In this document: piece after piece, positions 50,071 to 58,545 of the stretch | How the letters are laid out: each line of letters opens with the position of its first letter | Position numbering within the stretch: position 1 is the first letter of the stretch | Source: Actinopolymorpha cephalotaxi | GTDB taxonomy: Bacteria; Actinomycetota; Actinomycetes; Propionibacteriales; Actinopolymorphaceae | NCBI RefSeq assembly: GCF_013408535.1 | Contig: NZ_JACBZA010000001.1 | Coordinates: forward strand, 3,184,850-3,248,849 | Direction: 5' to 3' | DNA length: 64,000 nucleotides | Notes under the pieces: model-generated | What the model saw: only the letters and a program-made list of their open reading frames with translations | What the model was told of the DNA's origin: nothing | Databases searched by the model: none | Position numbers and translations under genes: made by a program

Positions 50071-52287
50071 TTACTGAGCCTCCTGCCCGGGTCGGTAGGT
50101 GCCGCGGGCTTCCTTGACGACGGCGCCATCGTTCTCGAGGGCGCGGAGGGCACGCCAGACCTGGGTCTTGCCGTAGCCGGTGGCGTCCATCGCCTCGGTT
50201 GGTGTGGTTGCGCCGGCGACGACGGCGGCAAGTACGGCTTCCCGCGCTCCCCCACCACCCGCGCTGGGCATGGACGACTCCCCCGCCAGCCCGTCTGTCC
50301 GATCGTCGACGTGACCGCCGTCGATGACGCGGAGCGGCGGTGCCGGCGGGAAGTTGGGTACGAGGCCGATCGCCGTGACAGCGGCCAGGCCGTCGAGTTC
50401 GTCCAACTCGGTGGCAAGCGTGGCGAGGAGGTCGTGCTCGGCGTCGCCGCCGGTTTCCCAGGCGGCGAGTTCGTCGTCGAGGTCCTGGCGCTGTTGGGCG
50501 GCGATCTCTGCGCGGTGGATAAAGGCGTGTCCGGCGGCCTTGGTGGACCACTTGTCCAGGTCGCAGCCGCGGTAGGTCTCGAACATGGTGTCGGCGTCGC
50601 CGTTCTTGTCGTCGAGGAAGTCCGCGCGGAACGGTGCGGTGCGTACGGATTCGGTGCCGCCGATGACGTAGCCGTAGCCGGGCTGGGTGGGGAGGTCGCC
50701 GGGGTTGACCTTGATCCGCAGGATGTTCTGTGCAACAGCGCCGGCGGTGCGCAGGACGAGGGTGGTGTACTGCTGCAGCAGTGAGCGGATCTTGTCGTTG
50801 CCGAATGACTCCACCGACGGGTGCTGGGTGGCGGCCCAGAACCCGACGCCGACCTTGCGGCCGGTGCGGATGAGGCGTTCCCACCGTTCCAGGTGCTTGC
50901 TGGAGGGGCGCCAGAACACGTGGAACTCGTCGACGATCACCACGATCCCGGGCAGCTCCGGGGTGGGGTTGAGGCCGGGGACGCCGAACTTCTTCATCAG
51001 CTTCCCGCGCACCGCGTAGATCCGTTCGAGTGCCTCGAGGACGACGAGCTCGCGGTCCTCACCGGTTGGCGCCCAGGTTGCGTACCGCAGCAACTGCGGC
51101 GACGAGACCCCGTCCTGGCCGTCCAGGTAGAACACGACCGTGTGCCCGGACGCGCGGAGCGAGACGGCGGCGGCGTTGAGCATCGCGGACTTTCCCGAGC
51201 CCTGGCCGCCGATGATGGTGAGGTTGCGGATCGAGTTCGGCGCGTAGACGGGTACGCGGACTCGTGCGGCGCCGTCGGCGTAGGGGCCGATCTCGATCCA
51301 GGAGTGGTCACCGTCGCGGTAGTACTGCGGCCCGGTGAACGCCACGGTCTCCTTGACCGGGGAGGTGTGCACGATTGTCAACGCCAGCCGGGCAGGGTCG
51401 CGGGAGGGGTGGGGTTCGACGATGACCTCTTCCGCACCGTGGCCGAGGCCGGAGTAGACCTTGTCCAGGTTCGCTTCGATCGTCTTGATCGACTGCTTCC
51501 CGCGCACCAACTCCACGGTGTACTTCTCGGTGATGTCGTCGACCTCCCGGCCGGTCAGCCGCGACTTCGGCGCGACTCCACCGTCGGTGGCGATGTTGTC
51601 GGCCCACCGCCGGTAGATCGGCGTCTCAGGTACCTGCTCCTCCCCCGCGTCCGGGAGCGGCTTGTGCGCGGGCCCGTAGATGCGGATCGTGCGCCAATAC
51701 CCTGCGCCGAACACGAGATCGGCCGCAGCGATGGCCGTGGTCGCGTCCCAGGACGGGCCGGCCCAGATCGCGGCGGCCAACCAGCAGGCGGCGAACACGG
51801 CGGCCAGGCTGACGCGTCGGTGCCAACGCCACCGGCGCAGCTTCCCGCCGCGTACGACCCATACCGTGGCCAGTCCGGCGAGAAGTAGTCCGGCCGGCAC
51901 CAGGGCCAGCGGTTCGGTGAAGACGTGGTGGGTGGAGAAGTCGACCAACCAGCCGAGCCCGGCGAGGCCTAGTAGGACAGCTGCGACGCAGTGTGGAAGC
52001 AGGTGCCAGCGCAGCCGGTAGACGGTACGACCTCGCCGGTGGCGCTGCGTCTCGGCCTGCAGTTCCTCCGCACTGCGGCCCCGCTGCAGCACGGTTGTCG
52101 GTGAACCGTTGCCCGACCTGCGGCCCGCGGTCTTCGGCGTAGCGCGCTTGTCGCGGCCGCCGCGGTTCGGGCCGTCCCACCACTCACCCTCGTCGACGAG
52201 CACCAGCCGCTCCGGCACTGATGCGGCGCCACGCCGCGATGTCCGCGGCCTGGGATGGCTGTCAGTTTGGCGCGTCAGGAAAGGCAC
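50071..52287 (-). CDS. traB: FtsK/SpoIIIE-type conjugal transfer translocase (TraB-like)
   Basis: A 738-residue protein. Residues 1-90 are basic and disordered. About 97-180 hold membrane segments (VAAVLLGLAGLGWLV, LALVPAGLLLAGLATVWVV, VSLAAVFAACWLAAAIW). The ATPase has Walker A IIGGQGSGKSAML near 357 and Walker B IVVIVDEFHVFW near 447, with AATQHPSVESFG as sensor region. The C-terminus (ATTPTEAMDATGYGKTQVWR) is a winged helix like the clt-binding domain of actinomycete TraB. It forms a hexameric pore that moves double-stranded DNA between mycelia. The GTG at 52287 has AGGAGG 8 bases upstream. Confidence 0.92.
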   Translation of the reverse strand: MPFLTRQTDSHPRPRTSRRGAASVPERLVLVDEGEWWDGPNRGGRDKRATPKTAGRRSGNGSPTTVLQRGRSAEELQAETQRHRRGRTVYRLRWHLLPHCVAAVLLGLAGLGWLVDFSTHHVFTEPLALVPAGLLLAGLATVWVVRGGKLRRWRWHRRVSLAAVFAACWLAAAIWAGPSWDATTAIAAADLVFGAGYWRTIRIYGPAHKPLPDAGEEQVPETPIYRRWADNIATDGGVAPKSRLTGREVDDITEKYTVELVRGKQSIKTIEANLDKVYSGLGHGAEEVIVEPHPSRDPARLALTIVHTSPVKETVAFTGPQYYRDGDHSWIEIGPYADGAARVRVPVYAPNSIRNLTIIGGQGSGKSAMLNAAAVSLRASGHTVVFYLDGQDGVSSPQLLRYATWAPTGEDRELVVLEALERIYAVRGKLMKKFGVPGLNPTPELPGIVVIVDEFHVFWRPSSKHLERWERLIRTGRKVGVGFWAATQHPSVESFGNDKIRSLLQQYTTLVLRTAGAVAQNILRIKVNPGDLPTQPGYGYVIGGTESVRTAPFRADFLDDKNGDADTMFETYRGCDLDKWSTKAAGHAFIHRAEIAAQQRQDLDDELAAWETGGDAEHDLLATLATELDELDGLAAVTAIGLVPNFPPAPPLRVIDGGHVDDRTDGLAGESSMPSAGGGGAREAVLAAVVAGATTPTEAMDATGYGKTQVWRALRALENDGAVVKEARGTYRPGQEAQ

Positions 52288-52356
52288 CGGGTGTCCTCCT
52301 GCCTCCGGTCGCGACCTCTGGTCGCGTGTCTGTTGGTCGCTGGGTCTGGGTTGGGG

Positions 52357-52389
52357 TGCCTGGCCCGGGGCCGGGTCCCGGGCCAGGCA
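52357..52389 (-). terminator. Strong hairpin before traB
   Basis: TGCCTGGCCCGGG and CCCGGGCCAGGCA form a perfect 13-bp stem with a 7-base loop, 22 bases after the stop of the preceding gene. There is no T-tract. It may act as a partial terminator or mRNA processing site that sets TraB levels below those of the upstream genes. Confidence 0.55.
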
Positions 52390-52411
52390 GCCTTGTGGTG
52401 GTGGAGACGGA

Positions 52412-53668
52412 CTACTCGCTCTTGACGAACTCGCGGGTTCCGGCGTCAGGGTTGGCGGCGTAGGCCTCGGCCACACCCTGGTGGCGGTCCAGCACGCTGG
52501 ATGCCTGCTCGAACGCGCCGGCCGCCGCGGCGAGGGATTCCTGTGCGGCGGTCAGGTGCTGCAGGGCGGGTCCGGTGACGTCGCCGGCCAGCAGTCCGCT
52601 CATCGCGGACTCGATCGAGTTCGATCCCTGCCGGGTGGCAGCCGCCATCGACGCGACGTACTGGCGGGCGGACTGGAGTCCGGTGACTTCGGCGTTCACG
52701 GTGGTGTCCACGGTGTCGTTCCTCTCGCTCTCGTTGGTGTCCCTGCTGTTTGGGCTGGGCTTGTCGCTGGTGGCGCCTGGCTCGCCGGCGCTGTGGCCTT
52801 CCGGCGCTGGGGCGCCGGGGCTCGACGCCCCGTCGGGTTCACGGGTGGCGCGGTAACGGGCGTAAGCGGTCTGGTGGTCTGGGCGGGCGGCCGGCTCGTC
52901 GTTGAGGTGGCCGAGGGCGTACCAGTCGGCGTAGAACAGCGCCCGGTCCCCCGCACCGGCATTGCGGGCGTAGTCGTAGGCCTCCTTCCACAGATCTGCG
53001 TGCTCGTGCTCCCACCCACCAGCTCGGTCAGAGCGCGGTGCGGTGGGGAACGGGATGACCTGAGCCCCAACTGGCCCTGGCGTTCTTTCCGCGTCTGGCG
53101 AGGGGGCAGGCGGACGTGGTGCCTGCTTGCGGTTGGGGTCCGGGGCCGGAGGTCGCTCGCCGTTCTTGTCGGAGCGGCGCTCGCCACTTCCCTGCGGATC
53201 ACCCTGCGGCCGCTGGTCGAGACTCGGCTCGGCCGACTGGCGGTCGGCGGGTTCTCCAGAGTCGGCGAGTTTGCGGTTTCGCTTGTCTGTGCGGGTCTGC
53301 CAGGCGTTGGCCCACCAGGTGACGGGCCCGGTGTGCCAGCGCATGCGCAGGTGGTCCCGCATCGGCTGCGGGCCGGACGGCTCCTGCCGCTTGCGCCGCC
53401 AGGCGTCGAGCCGTTCGGTGTGACGGACCTGCTGGCGCTGCGCGAGGCCGTCCCAGGTGTAGGCCCACATGTCGGCGGCGTACTGCCGTGCCGGGTTCCG
53501 GGCAGGCGGGGTCGTGCCCGCAGCCGCGTGGCGTGCGGCGCGTAGCTCCATCCGCCGGGCCCGGTAGGTGTGGGAGGGGAACTGCCGTCCGGTCACGCCG
53601 GCCCACCAGTCGGCTGCGACCCGCTGGATCAGCCCCGCGATCACCAGCGCGAAGATGAGCGCTTCCAT
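52412..53668 (-). CDS. Transfer-associated protein with N-terminal membrane segment
   Basis: A 418-residue protein. Residues 2-18 (EALIFALVIAGLIQRVA) are a short hydrophobic anchor. The region 30-140 is basic and Trp-rich (DMWAYTWDGLAQRQQVRHTE, HTGPVTWWANAWQTRTDKRN), followed by a long Pro/Ser/charged linker. The C-terminal 100 residues (VTGLQSARQYVASMAAATRQ, LAAAAGAFEQASSVLDRH) are helical and probably oligomerise. Proteins of this layout are usual beside TraB in actinomycete elements, with no known catalytic role. Confidence 0.72.
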   Translation of the reverse strand: MEALIFALVIAGLIQRVAADWWAGVTGRQFPSHTYRARRMELRAARHAAAGTTPPARNPARQYAADMWAYTWDGLAQRQQVRHTERLDAWRRKRQEPSGPQPMRDHLRMRWHTGPVTWWANAWQTRTDKRNRKLADSGEPADRQSAEPSLDQRPQGDPQGSGERRSDKNGERPPAPDPNRKQAPRPPAPSPDAERTPGPVGAQVIPFPTAPRSDRAGGWEHEHADLWKEAYDYARNAGAGDRALFYADWYALGHLNDEPAARPDHQTAYARYRATREPDGASSPGAPAPEGHSAGEPGATSDKPSPNSRDTNESERNDTVDTTVNAEVTGLQSARQYVASMAAATRQGSNSIESAMSGLLAGDVTGPALQHLTAAQESLAAAAGAFEQASSVLDRHQGVAEAYAANPDAGTREFVKSE

Positions 53669-53681
53669 CCCGGCCTCCTTC

Positions 53682-54125
53682 TCACAGGTTGTTGATCAGG
53701 TCGCCGATGGCCTGCGACAGTGCCGATCCGGCCGAGGCGACGGCTTCGTTGACCCGATCGGGCAGGCTGCCCATCACCCCGCCGAACGTGACCACCAGCA
53801 GTGGGAACGCCAGCAGCGCCAGCCACGGCGTGACCCGGGACGGCTTGCCCTTCTTCGGGTGCAGGTCGATCGCGAGGATCCACGCGACCGCGAACCCGAT
53901 CACGGCGGGTACACCGACGCCGAACACGATCTGGGTGGCGGTGCCGCCGACCTTGCCGAGCGTGCCGGTCAGCCAGCCGATGACCGCGCCGAGGATCCCG
54001 GACATGCCGGTGCCGGCGAGCAGCATCAGCCAGTTCCGGGCTCGGGGCAGCTTGTTCTTGCGGATCGAGATGACGCCGGCGGTGAACAAGAACGCGCCCA
54101 CCGCGGCCGCGGACCATGCGAACAT
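53682..54125 (-). CDS. Polytopic membrane protein (Spd-like)
   Basis: A 147-residue protein with four likely membrane segments: AWSAAAVGAFLFTAGVISI, WLMLLAGTGMSGILGAVIGW, IVFGVGVPAVIGFAVAWILA and WLALLAFPLLVVTFGGVMG. The C-terminus is amphipathic. AGGAGGAG precedes the start. Its place and size fit the spread proteins that accompany TraB in intramycelial transfer. Confidence 0.72.
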   Translation of the reverse strand: MFAWSAAAVGAFLFTAGVISIRKNKLPRARNWLMLLAGTGMSGILGAVIGWLTGTLGKVGGTATQIVFGVGVPAVIGFAVAWILAIDLHPKKGKPSRVTPWLALLAFPLLVVTFGGVMGSLPDRVNEAVASAGSALSQAIGDLINNL

Positions 54126-54180
54126 CACGGGCTCCTCCTAGGTGTGTCTCGGGTTCGGCCGGTGTAGTGGCGGGCGGGTG

Positions 54181-54720
54181 TCAGGTGAGCAGGGCTCGGG
54201 CGGCGTCCATGGCCAGGTGCGCGGCGAACGCGCCAGGCGGGGTGAGAACGCACAGCACCGCGAGGACGAGGGCTGCGGCCAGCCGGGCGGGCCGTTCCAG
54301 CACCCACAGCAGGTAGTAGCCGGCCGTCAGCGCGGGCAGCGTGACCAGCACGGCGTAGGTGATGCCGAGGATCCGGCCCACCGTGCCTTGCCCGGTCCAT
54401 TGGCCGTAGGCGGCGTAGTGCCACACCTGCCGAAGGCTCGGCCGCCCGGTCTCCCACACCTCAGGCGGCCGCATCCCCCGCACCACCGGCGCCAACCGGC
54501 CGGCCATCGCGCGGCACCGCTGCCACATCGGAACGGAACCGGGCGGGTTCTCCTCGCGCGCGCTCGCGCGCGGCTCCCGCTGAGGGGCCGACGGCGGAGG
54601 CGACGTGGCGATGGAACCACCGGTGGAACCACCCACGGGCCCCCCAGGCGCGGGCGTGCTCGTCGACGTTGATCGCCGAGCCGGACCGCCAGTGGTTTCG
54701 TCGGGTAGGGGTGCGCTCAT
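54181..54720 (-). CDS. Membrane protein of the transfer operon
   Basis: A 179-residue protein. Residues 1-75 are Ser/Thr/Pro-rich and disordered. Residues 110-165 contain two membrane segments (GITYAVLVTLPALTAGYYLL, LAAALVLAVLCVLTPPGAFA). WHYAAYGQWTGQGTVGRILG before the first one resembles a motif common in AICE membrane proteins. GAGGAGG precedes the ATG, which overlaps the previous stop by ATGA. The function is unknown. Confidence 0.72.
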   Translation of the reverse strand: MSAPLPDETTGGPARRSTSTSTPAPGGPVGGSTGGSIATSPPPSAPQREPRASAREENPPGSVPMWQRCRAMAGRLAPVVRGMRPPEVWETGRPSLRQVWHYAAYGQWTGQGTVGRILGITYAVLVTLPALTAGYYLLWVLERPARLAAALVLAVLCVLTPPGAFAAHLAMDAARALLT

Positions 54721-54980
54721 CACAACCTCCTCAGGTTCGCGCTGTGCAGGGCCTCGGCCCGCTCGATCAGGTTGTTCGCGGCCTGCTCGGCCGCCGCCTG
54801 CGCCAAGTCGTGCGGCACCATCGCCAGTGCGGACCGCAGGTACTCCGCGGCCGCGGCGAACCGCTCGGCCGGGGTGTGCGCGGCCGCCATCCGCTCGTCC
54901 AGGCGCCGGCGACGGTTCACGCAGCGGGTGCGGCGCTGCAGCGGCCTGCCGGTGTTCCGGCTGCGGCGATGCCCGGCCAT
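54720..54980 (-). CDS. Small basic helical protein of the transfer operon
   Basis: An 86-residue protein. The first 35 residues are rich in Arg (GHRRSRNTGRPLQRRTRC, NRRRRLDERM), followed by an acidic-neutral helical pair (AERFAAAAEYLRSALAMVPH, AAAEQAANNLIERAEALHSA). It may bind DNA or the membrane. It is coupled to the next gene by ATGA. Confidence 0.65.
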   Translation of the reverse strand: MAGHRRSRNTGRPLQRRTRCVNRRRRLDERMAAAHTPAERFAAAAEYLRSALAMVPHDLAQAAAEQAANNLIERAEALHSANLRRL

Positions 54981-55081
54981 GTCGTCTCCCCTCTGACGTG
55001 CGGCGGTCGTGAATCGCGGTGGCGGTGACGCCGGTCGCTGATGCGCGGTTGGCGTCCTGAGCAGGTAGCGGTGGCGACCGG

Positions 55082-56131
55082 TCATGACGCCGCCTCTCCG
55101 GCAGTCGACGAGTGGGTGTCGGCCCGCTCGTCGGTGCTCTCGGTGGCGCTCGGCTGGTTGGCGGTTGTGGCGTCGAGTTCGGAGCGCCACTCACCGGCGT
55201 ACTTCCGGCCGAGTGAGGCGCCGGCGTCCTTGCCGGCGGCGCGGTTCAGGTCGGCGCCACTTGGCATCCGGCCTGCGGCGACCTCGGCGTCCCAGTGGCG
55301 ACGCATCGCCTGCTTGGCGCCACCGGGCCGCTCTGGCGTGTCGGTCTTGCGTACGCCACTCGTGGCCCGGGTTGGAGCCACATTCGGGGTGGCAGAGACG
55401 ACGTGACGCCCGCCCGGCAGTGCCACCAAACCGACCGGGGTGACGCCACCGACACTGCCGAAGGCAGCGCTACTGGCGGCGTCACCCGAGGTGGTCGACG
55501 TGCCGGCGCTGCCCGTCACTTCCGCTCTGGCGCTAGCGGCAGCTGTGGCGGTGTGGCGGTAGGAGCGGTCGACGGCGGCGGTGAGCCGGTGGCGGAGTTC
55601 GGGGCCGACCTCGGCGGCCGCCAGCACCAGCAGTGGCGGCACCGAGTGCAGCACGATCCCCGACGGGGACGCGGCGCCCCAGGACTGCCAGGTGTTCATG
55701 ACGTAGGTGGCGCCGAAAGTGAACCACTTCACCGCCCGCACGGTGCGGCCGGAGGCGATCCGGTAGCGGCCGGTTTCCTGCTCGGCCCACAGCACGCCGA
55801 GGAGGACGACCGACACCATCGGGTCCAGCAGCCACGCCACCGCCCACGGCAGTGACCCGGCCGGGGAGTCGCCTGCGGCGAATGCCTGCACGTTCGCGGC
55901 CGTGAATCCCAGGCCGAGCAGGATCCCGGCCCACATGCACCGGTCGACGCGCCGGCGAACCCGCTCCACTCGCAGTGCCACCACGTCCGGATGGACCTGG
56001 AGTCGCCGCAGTCGGGTGGCCTCCTCCGCTTCGACGGCGAGCTGTTCGACCGGCGATGCCTGCCCAGACTCACGGGCCGCAGGGTTGTTCCGCGGCGCCG
56101 GGCGGGTGGAGGTCTGCTGGGGCGTGTTCAT
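55082..56131 (-). CDS. spdB: DUF2637 membrane protein (SpdB-like)
   Basis: A 349-residue protein. The N-terminal 60 residues are charged. About 65-175 form four membrane segments, including CMWAGILLGLGFTAANVQAF, WLLDPMVSVVLLGVLWAEQE and WFTFGATYVMNTWQSWGAAS, the pattern of DUF2637 proteins encoded near traB. A low-complexity linker leads to a C-terminal DNA-binding-like stretch (MRRHWDAEVAAGRMPSGADL NRAAGKDAG), a short winged-helix form found in SpdB-type proteins. It probably helps spread the element through mycelium. Its ATG overlaps the WhiB stop. Confidence 0.85.
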   Translation of the reverse strand: MNTPQQTSTRPAPRNNPAARESGQASPVEQLAVEAEEATRLRRLQVHPDVVALRVERVRRRVDRCMWAGILLGLGFTAANVQAFAAGDSPAGSLPWAVAWLLDPMVSVVLLGVLWAEQETGRYRIASGRTVRAVKWFTFGATYVMNTWQSWGAASPSGIVLHSVPPLLVLAAAEVGPELRHRLTAAVDRSYRHTATAAASARAEVTGSAGTSTTSGDAASSAAFGSVGGVTPVGLVALPGGRHVVSATPNVAPTRATSGVRKTDTPERPGGAKQAMRRHWDAEVAAGRMPSGADLNRAAGKDAGASLGRKYAGEWRSELDATTANQPSATESTDERADTHSSTAGEAAS

Positions 56132-56574
56132 GCAGCCTCACCCGCCCGGCGGCGGCCACCACCGGGGCGACGGCGGTGGTGGGTCCCGGGCTGGGAGGTG
56201 GGGGGAACCTCACCAGCCCGGGACGACTCGGGAGTCGACGCTCCGGCGTGCGGTGCGTCGGCGCGCAGCCTGGTCTGTACGAGTGGTCGGCGCTGGTCGG
56301 GGGTGGTGCCGCCCCAGATGCCCCAGGCGTCCAGGCCGCGGGCCTCATGGCGTACGGCGAGTTCCAGGCATGCCGCCCGGACCGGGCACGGCCCGCACAG
56401 CCGGTCGGCCTCGGCGGCCAGGAAGTCCGGAGCCTGGCGTTCGGGGTACCAGGCGTCCGGGTTCGCCTCCGGCTGGCGACACAGCCCGTCCGTCGCGGTG
56501 TGTTCCTCCAGCACGCGCAGCGGCAACCACTCCACCGGCGTGTCCAGCGCGGTCACCATGTCAGTGGTGGTCAT
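56128..56574 (-). CDS. WhiB family iron-sulfur regulator
   Basis: A 148-residue protein. The four cluster cysteines are at GLCRQ, DRLCGPCPVRAACLELA (C-x2-C-x5-C), and the G(V/I)WGG turn is present as DAWGIWGGTTPDQRR. WhiB proteins bind a 4Fe-4S cluster and act with the main sigma factor. An element-borne copy may tune transfer genes to redox or development. The ATG at 56574 has AGGAGG 7 bases upstream. The C-terminal 50 residues are basic and disordered, longer than in most WhiB proteins. Confidence 0.92.
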   Translation of the reverse strand: MTTTDMVTALDTPVEWLPLRVLEEHTATDGLCRQPEANPDAWYPERQAPDFLAAEADRLCGPCPVRAACLELAVRHEARGLDAWGIWGGTTPDQRRPLVQTRLRADAPHAGASTPESSRAGEVPPTSQPGTHHRRRPGGGRRRAGEAA

Positions 56575-56831
56575 CGGGTGGCCTCCTGGGCGGGTACGGC
56601 GCGGCGAGCGCACCGGCGGCGTTCGGACTCAGCGACCTCGCGGGCCAGCTGCGCGGCGCGTTCCAGCGCCTCGGCAGCCTCGACTTCCTTCGGATCGGGC
56701 CGGCCGTCGCGGTGCAGATGGATCGCGCCGAACCGCTCCGCAGCCAGCTCGGCGACCAGCGCCCGACGTTCAGCCGCGACCGCGTGCTCGTCCAGCACCA
56801 CCTCGGTGTGCAGGCCCACCACGACACCCAT
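56571..56831 (-). CDS. Small hypothetical protein of the transfer operon
   Basis: An 86-residue protein, beta then helical: MGVVVGLHTEVVLDEHAVAA, then ERRALVAELAAERFGAIHLH and a Glu/Ala-rich helix. It overlaps the WhiB start by ATGA. No family is recognised. Confidence 0.65.
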   Translation of the reverse strand: MGVVVGLHTEVVLDEHAVAAERRALVAELAAERFGAIHLHRDGRPDPKEVEAAEALERAAQLAREVAESERRRCARRAVPAQEATR

Positions 56832-56835
56832 CGCG

Positions 56836-57282
56836 TCAGACCCCTCCCCGCGTCAGGGACTGCGCCGCTTCCTGGGCGAGTTCTTGGGCGGTGCGCCGCC
56901 AGGTGGCGACCTCGCCCTCTAGACGTGCCGCGATCTCGGCCGCCATGTCCGGTCGTCCGGACGCGACGTGCCCGGCCACCACGCGCGCCCGCACAGCTAC
57001 GCATTCGGCCCAGGAAGGCCAGCCCGCTTCGGCCTTGGCGATCAGCTCCTGCAGGTGTGTTTGGTGCCACTCCCCCGCGGCGGCGATCTCGCCGTCGTCT
57101 GTGGGCGGGTGGTCGACGCTGCCGTGCCAGCCGCAGCTGCACGCCGCGACGTAACCGGTGAAGTCCGCCGCCTGCGCCGTCCAGGTGCTCGTCAGGGACC
57201 CGTCCGGGAGTCGGCGGGCGGCGTAGCCCTCGTGGTCGGCGCCGATCAGTTCCGCGTACGCGCCGGCATAGACAGTCCCCAT
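56836..57282 (-). CDS. Hypothetical protein of the transfer operon
   Basis: A 148-residue protein. FTGYVAACSCGWHGSVDHPP holds a C-x-C-x-W-H motif, and two His-rich turns follow (GEWHQTHLQELI), so a metal site is possible. The C-terminal half is helical (MAAEIAARLEGEVATWRRTA). I chose the ATG at 57282 because it overlaps the previous stop and has GGAGG about 10 bases upstream; a GTG at 57291 is too close to that site. Confidence 0.68.
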   Translation of the reverse strand: MGTVYAGAYAELIGADHEGYAARRLPDGSLTSTWTAQAADFTGYVAACSCGWHGSVDHPPTDDGEIAAAGEWHQTHLQELIAKAEAGWPSWAECVAVRARVVAGHVASGRPDMAAEIAARLEGEVATWRRTAQELAQEAAQSLTRGGV

Positions 57283-57551
57283 CAGCCCCACACCTCCGTG
57301 CGGCTGACCGCGGTAGGGCGGGCAGCGGCAGCGCCGGGGCGAAGCGACTGCTCCAGCGCCTCAGCGTCAGCGGCCAGCACCCGAGCGGCCGCATGATGGT
57401 CAGCCGCGTCCGGGTCGGTACGCCAGTAGCCGGCCCGCGCGGCCAGGTCCGCCGCAAGCGCCGCGTGCTGATCAGACAACCGGCGCAACACCTCGGCCAC
57501 CAACGCGGCGAACTGATCGCCCACCGTCGCGGGTTCCCGTTCAGCGGTCAT
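57282..57551 (-). CDS. Small helical protein of the transfer operon
   Basis: An 89-residue protein made of two long helices (FAALVAEVLRRLSDQHAALA, AAARVLAADAEALEQSLRPG). It is coupled to both neighbours by ATGA. No family is recognised. Confidence 0.65.
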   Translation of the reverse strand: MTAEREPATVGDQFAALVAEVLRRLSDQHAALAADLAARAGYWRTDPDAADHHAAARVLAADAEALEQSLRPGAAAARPTAVSRTEVWG

Positions 57552-57814
57552 CAGGCCACACCGCCGGCCGGCACCCAGTCCCCGGCATCCACCACCGCCT
57601 GCGTACTCAGTGCGGCCTCGACCATGTCATCCAGCGCCTTCGCCGGCACGATCAGCCGGCCCCGGATCCGCACCGCCGGGAACTCCCCCGCGTGGATCGC
57701 GCGGTACAACGTCATCTCCGACGTGCCCAGGATCCGCGCCACCTCGGCGACGCTGTAGAACCGGCGCGGCTCCGCAGCCGCCGCCACACTCCTGCTCCGC
57801 AGCACTGACCTCAC
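57551..57814 (-). CDS. Helix-turn-helix protein, excisionase-like
   Basis: An 87-residue protein. RRFYSVAEVARILGTSEMTL YRAIHAGEFPAVRIRGRLIV is a MerR/Xis-type (HTH_17) winged helix, as in excisionases and small element regulators. It is the first gene of the minus-strand operon, so it could act as excisionase or as an activator of the operon. The GTG at 57814 has GAGAGG upstream. An ATG at 57859 would lie in the promoter. Confidence 0.82.
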   Translation of the reverse strand: MRSVLRSRSVAAAAEPRRFYSVAEVARILGTSEMTLYRAIHAGEFPAVRIRGRLIVPAKALDDMVEAALSTQAVVDAGDWVPAGGVA

Positions 57815-57857
57815 AGCACCTCTCCCCTCACATGGGCCGGAACTCTCATCCCGAGTC

Positions 57858-57885
57858 ACTGTAACAGCTGTATTAGCTGTGTCGA
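57858..57885 (-). promoter_or_regulatory. Transfer-operon promoter with internal AGCTGT operator
   Basis: On the minus strand TCGACA (57885-57880) and TACAGT (57863-57858) are 16 bases apart. The spacer carries ACAGCTGT, a palindrome, and a second AGCTGT in direct repeat. A GntR/KorSA-like repressor encoded just to the right would block the promoter by binding here. Confidence 0.5.
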
Positions 57886-57941
57886 TACTCTGAGCAGAGG
57901 CGAGTCTCCCAGTACAGAACCCGCCTGCTTAGCCTTGCCGC

Positions 57942-58331
57942 GTGAGCGGCAGACCCCTCGACTACTCCGACCCGCAGCAGCCCTACCAGCAGGTCGCTGC
58001 GAGCCTGCGCGCCGCCATCACCTCCGGCGACATCGCCGTCGGGGACCAACTTCTGTCCGTACGCGAACTCGCCAAGGAGTACGGCGTCTCAGGCGGCACC
58101 ATCCAGCAAGCCCTGCGCGTACTCCGTGAAGAAGGCCTCATCGTCACCTGGCAAGGCCGCGGCACCTTCGTCCGCCGCCGCGGCAACGACAAGGCCGGCG
58201 GTACCGACGCGGATGTCCCCACGATCATGCGCCGCCTTGACGAGATCCTCGACCGGATCGAACACCTCGAGGACCAGGTGGCCGCCGTCGAGGACGACCT
58301 GAAGAAGAAGCCTCGCCCGCCACGGCGCTGA
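57942..58331 (+). CDS. GntR family repressor (KorSA-like)
   Basis: A 129-residue protein with a GTG start. The winged helix is PYQQVAASLRAAITSGDIAV, LSVRELAKEYGVSGGTIQQA and LREEGLIVTWQGRGTFV. The C-terminus is a short charged coiled coil (RLDEILDRIEHLEDQVAAVE) and no effector domain is present, as in KorSA/KorA-type element repressors and small YtrA-like GntR proteins. It diverges from the transfer operon and probably keeps it silent. Confidence 0.9.
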   Translation: MSGRPLDYSDPQQPYQQVAASLRAAITSGDIAVGDQLLSVRELAKEYGVSGGTIQQALRVLREEGLIVTWQGRGTFVRRRGNDKAGGTDADVPTIMRRLDEILDRIEHLEDQVAAVEDDLKKKPRPPRR

Positions 58332-58342
58332 GACGTCTCTCC

Positions 58343-58363
58343 AGCCGCTCAAGCCGAGCGGCT
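58343..58363 (+). terminator. Hairpin after the gntR-like gene
   Basis: AGCCGCTC and GAGCGGCT form a perfect 8-bp GC-rich stem with a 5-base loop, 11 bases after the stop codon. Confidence 0.55.
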
Positions 58364-58545
58364 ACCACTTCCAGGCGTGCCTGCACTGCCGCCACGGCCG
58401 GGTCATGCGTCCTACTGTCCTTCGGCCGATTTCCAGGGCCTCTGTCCATAGAGACCCAGTCGACGCCGCCATGAACCCGCAGACCACGAACGCAGACTGC
58501 ACCTAGCCTGCACCTGCCTGACGTGGTTCTTCTACTGCCCGCTCC

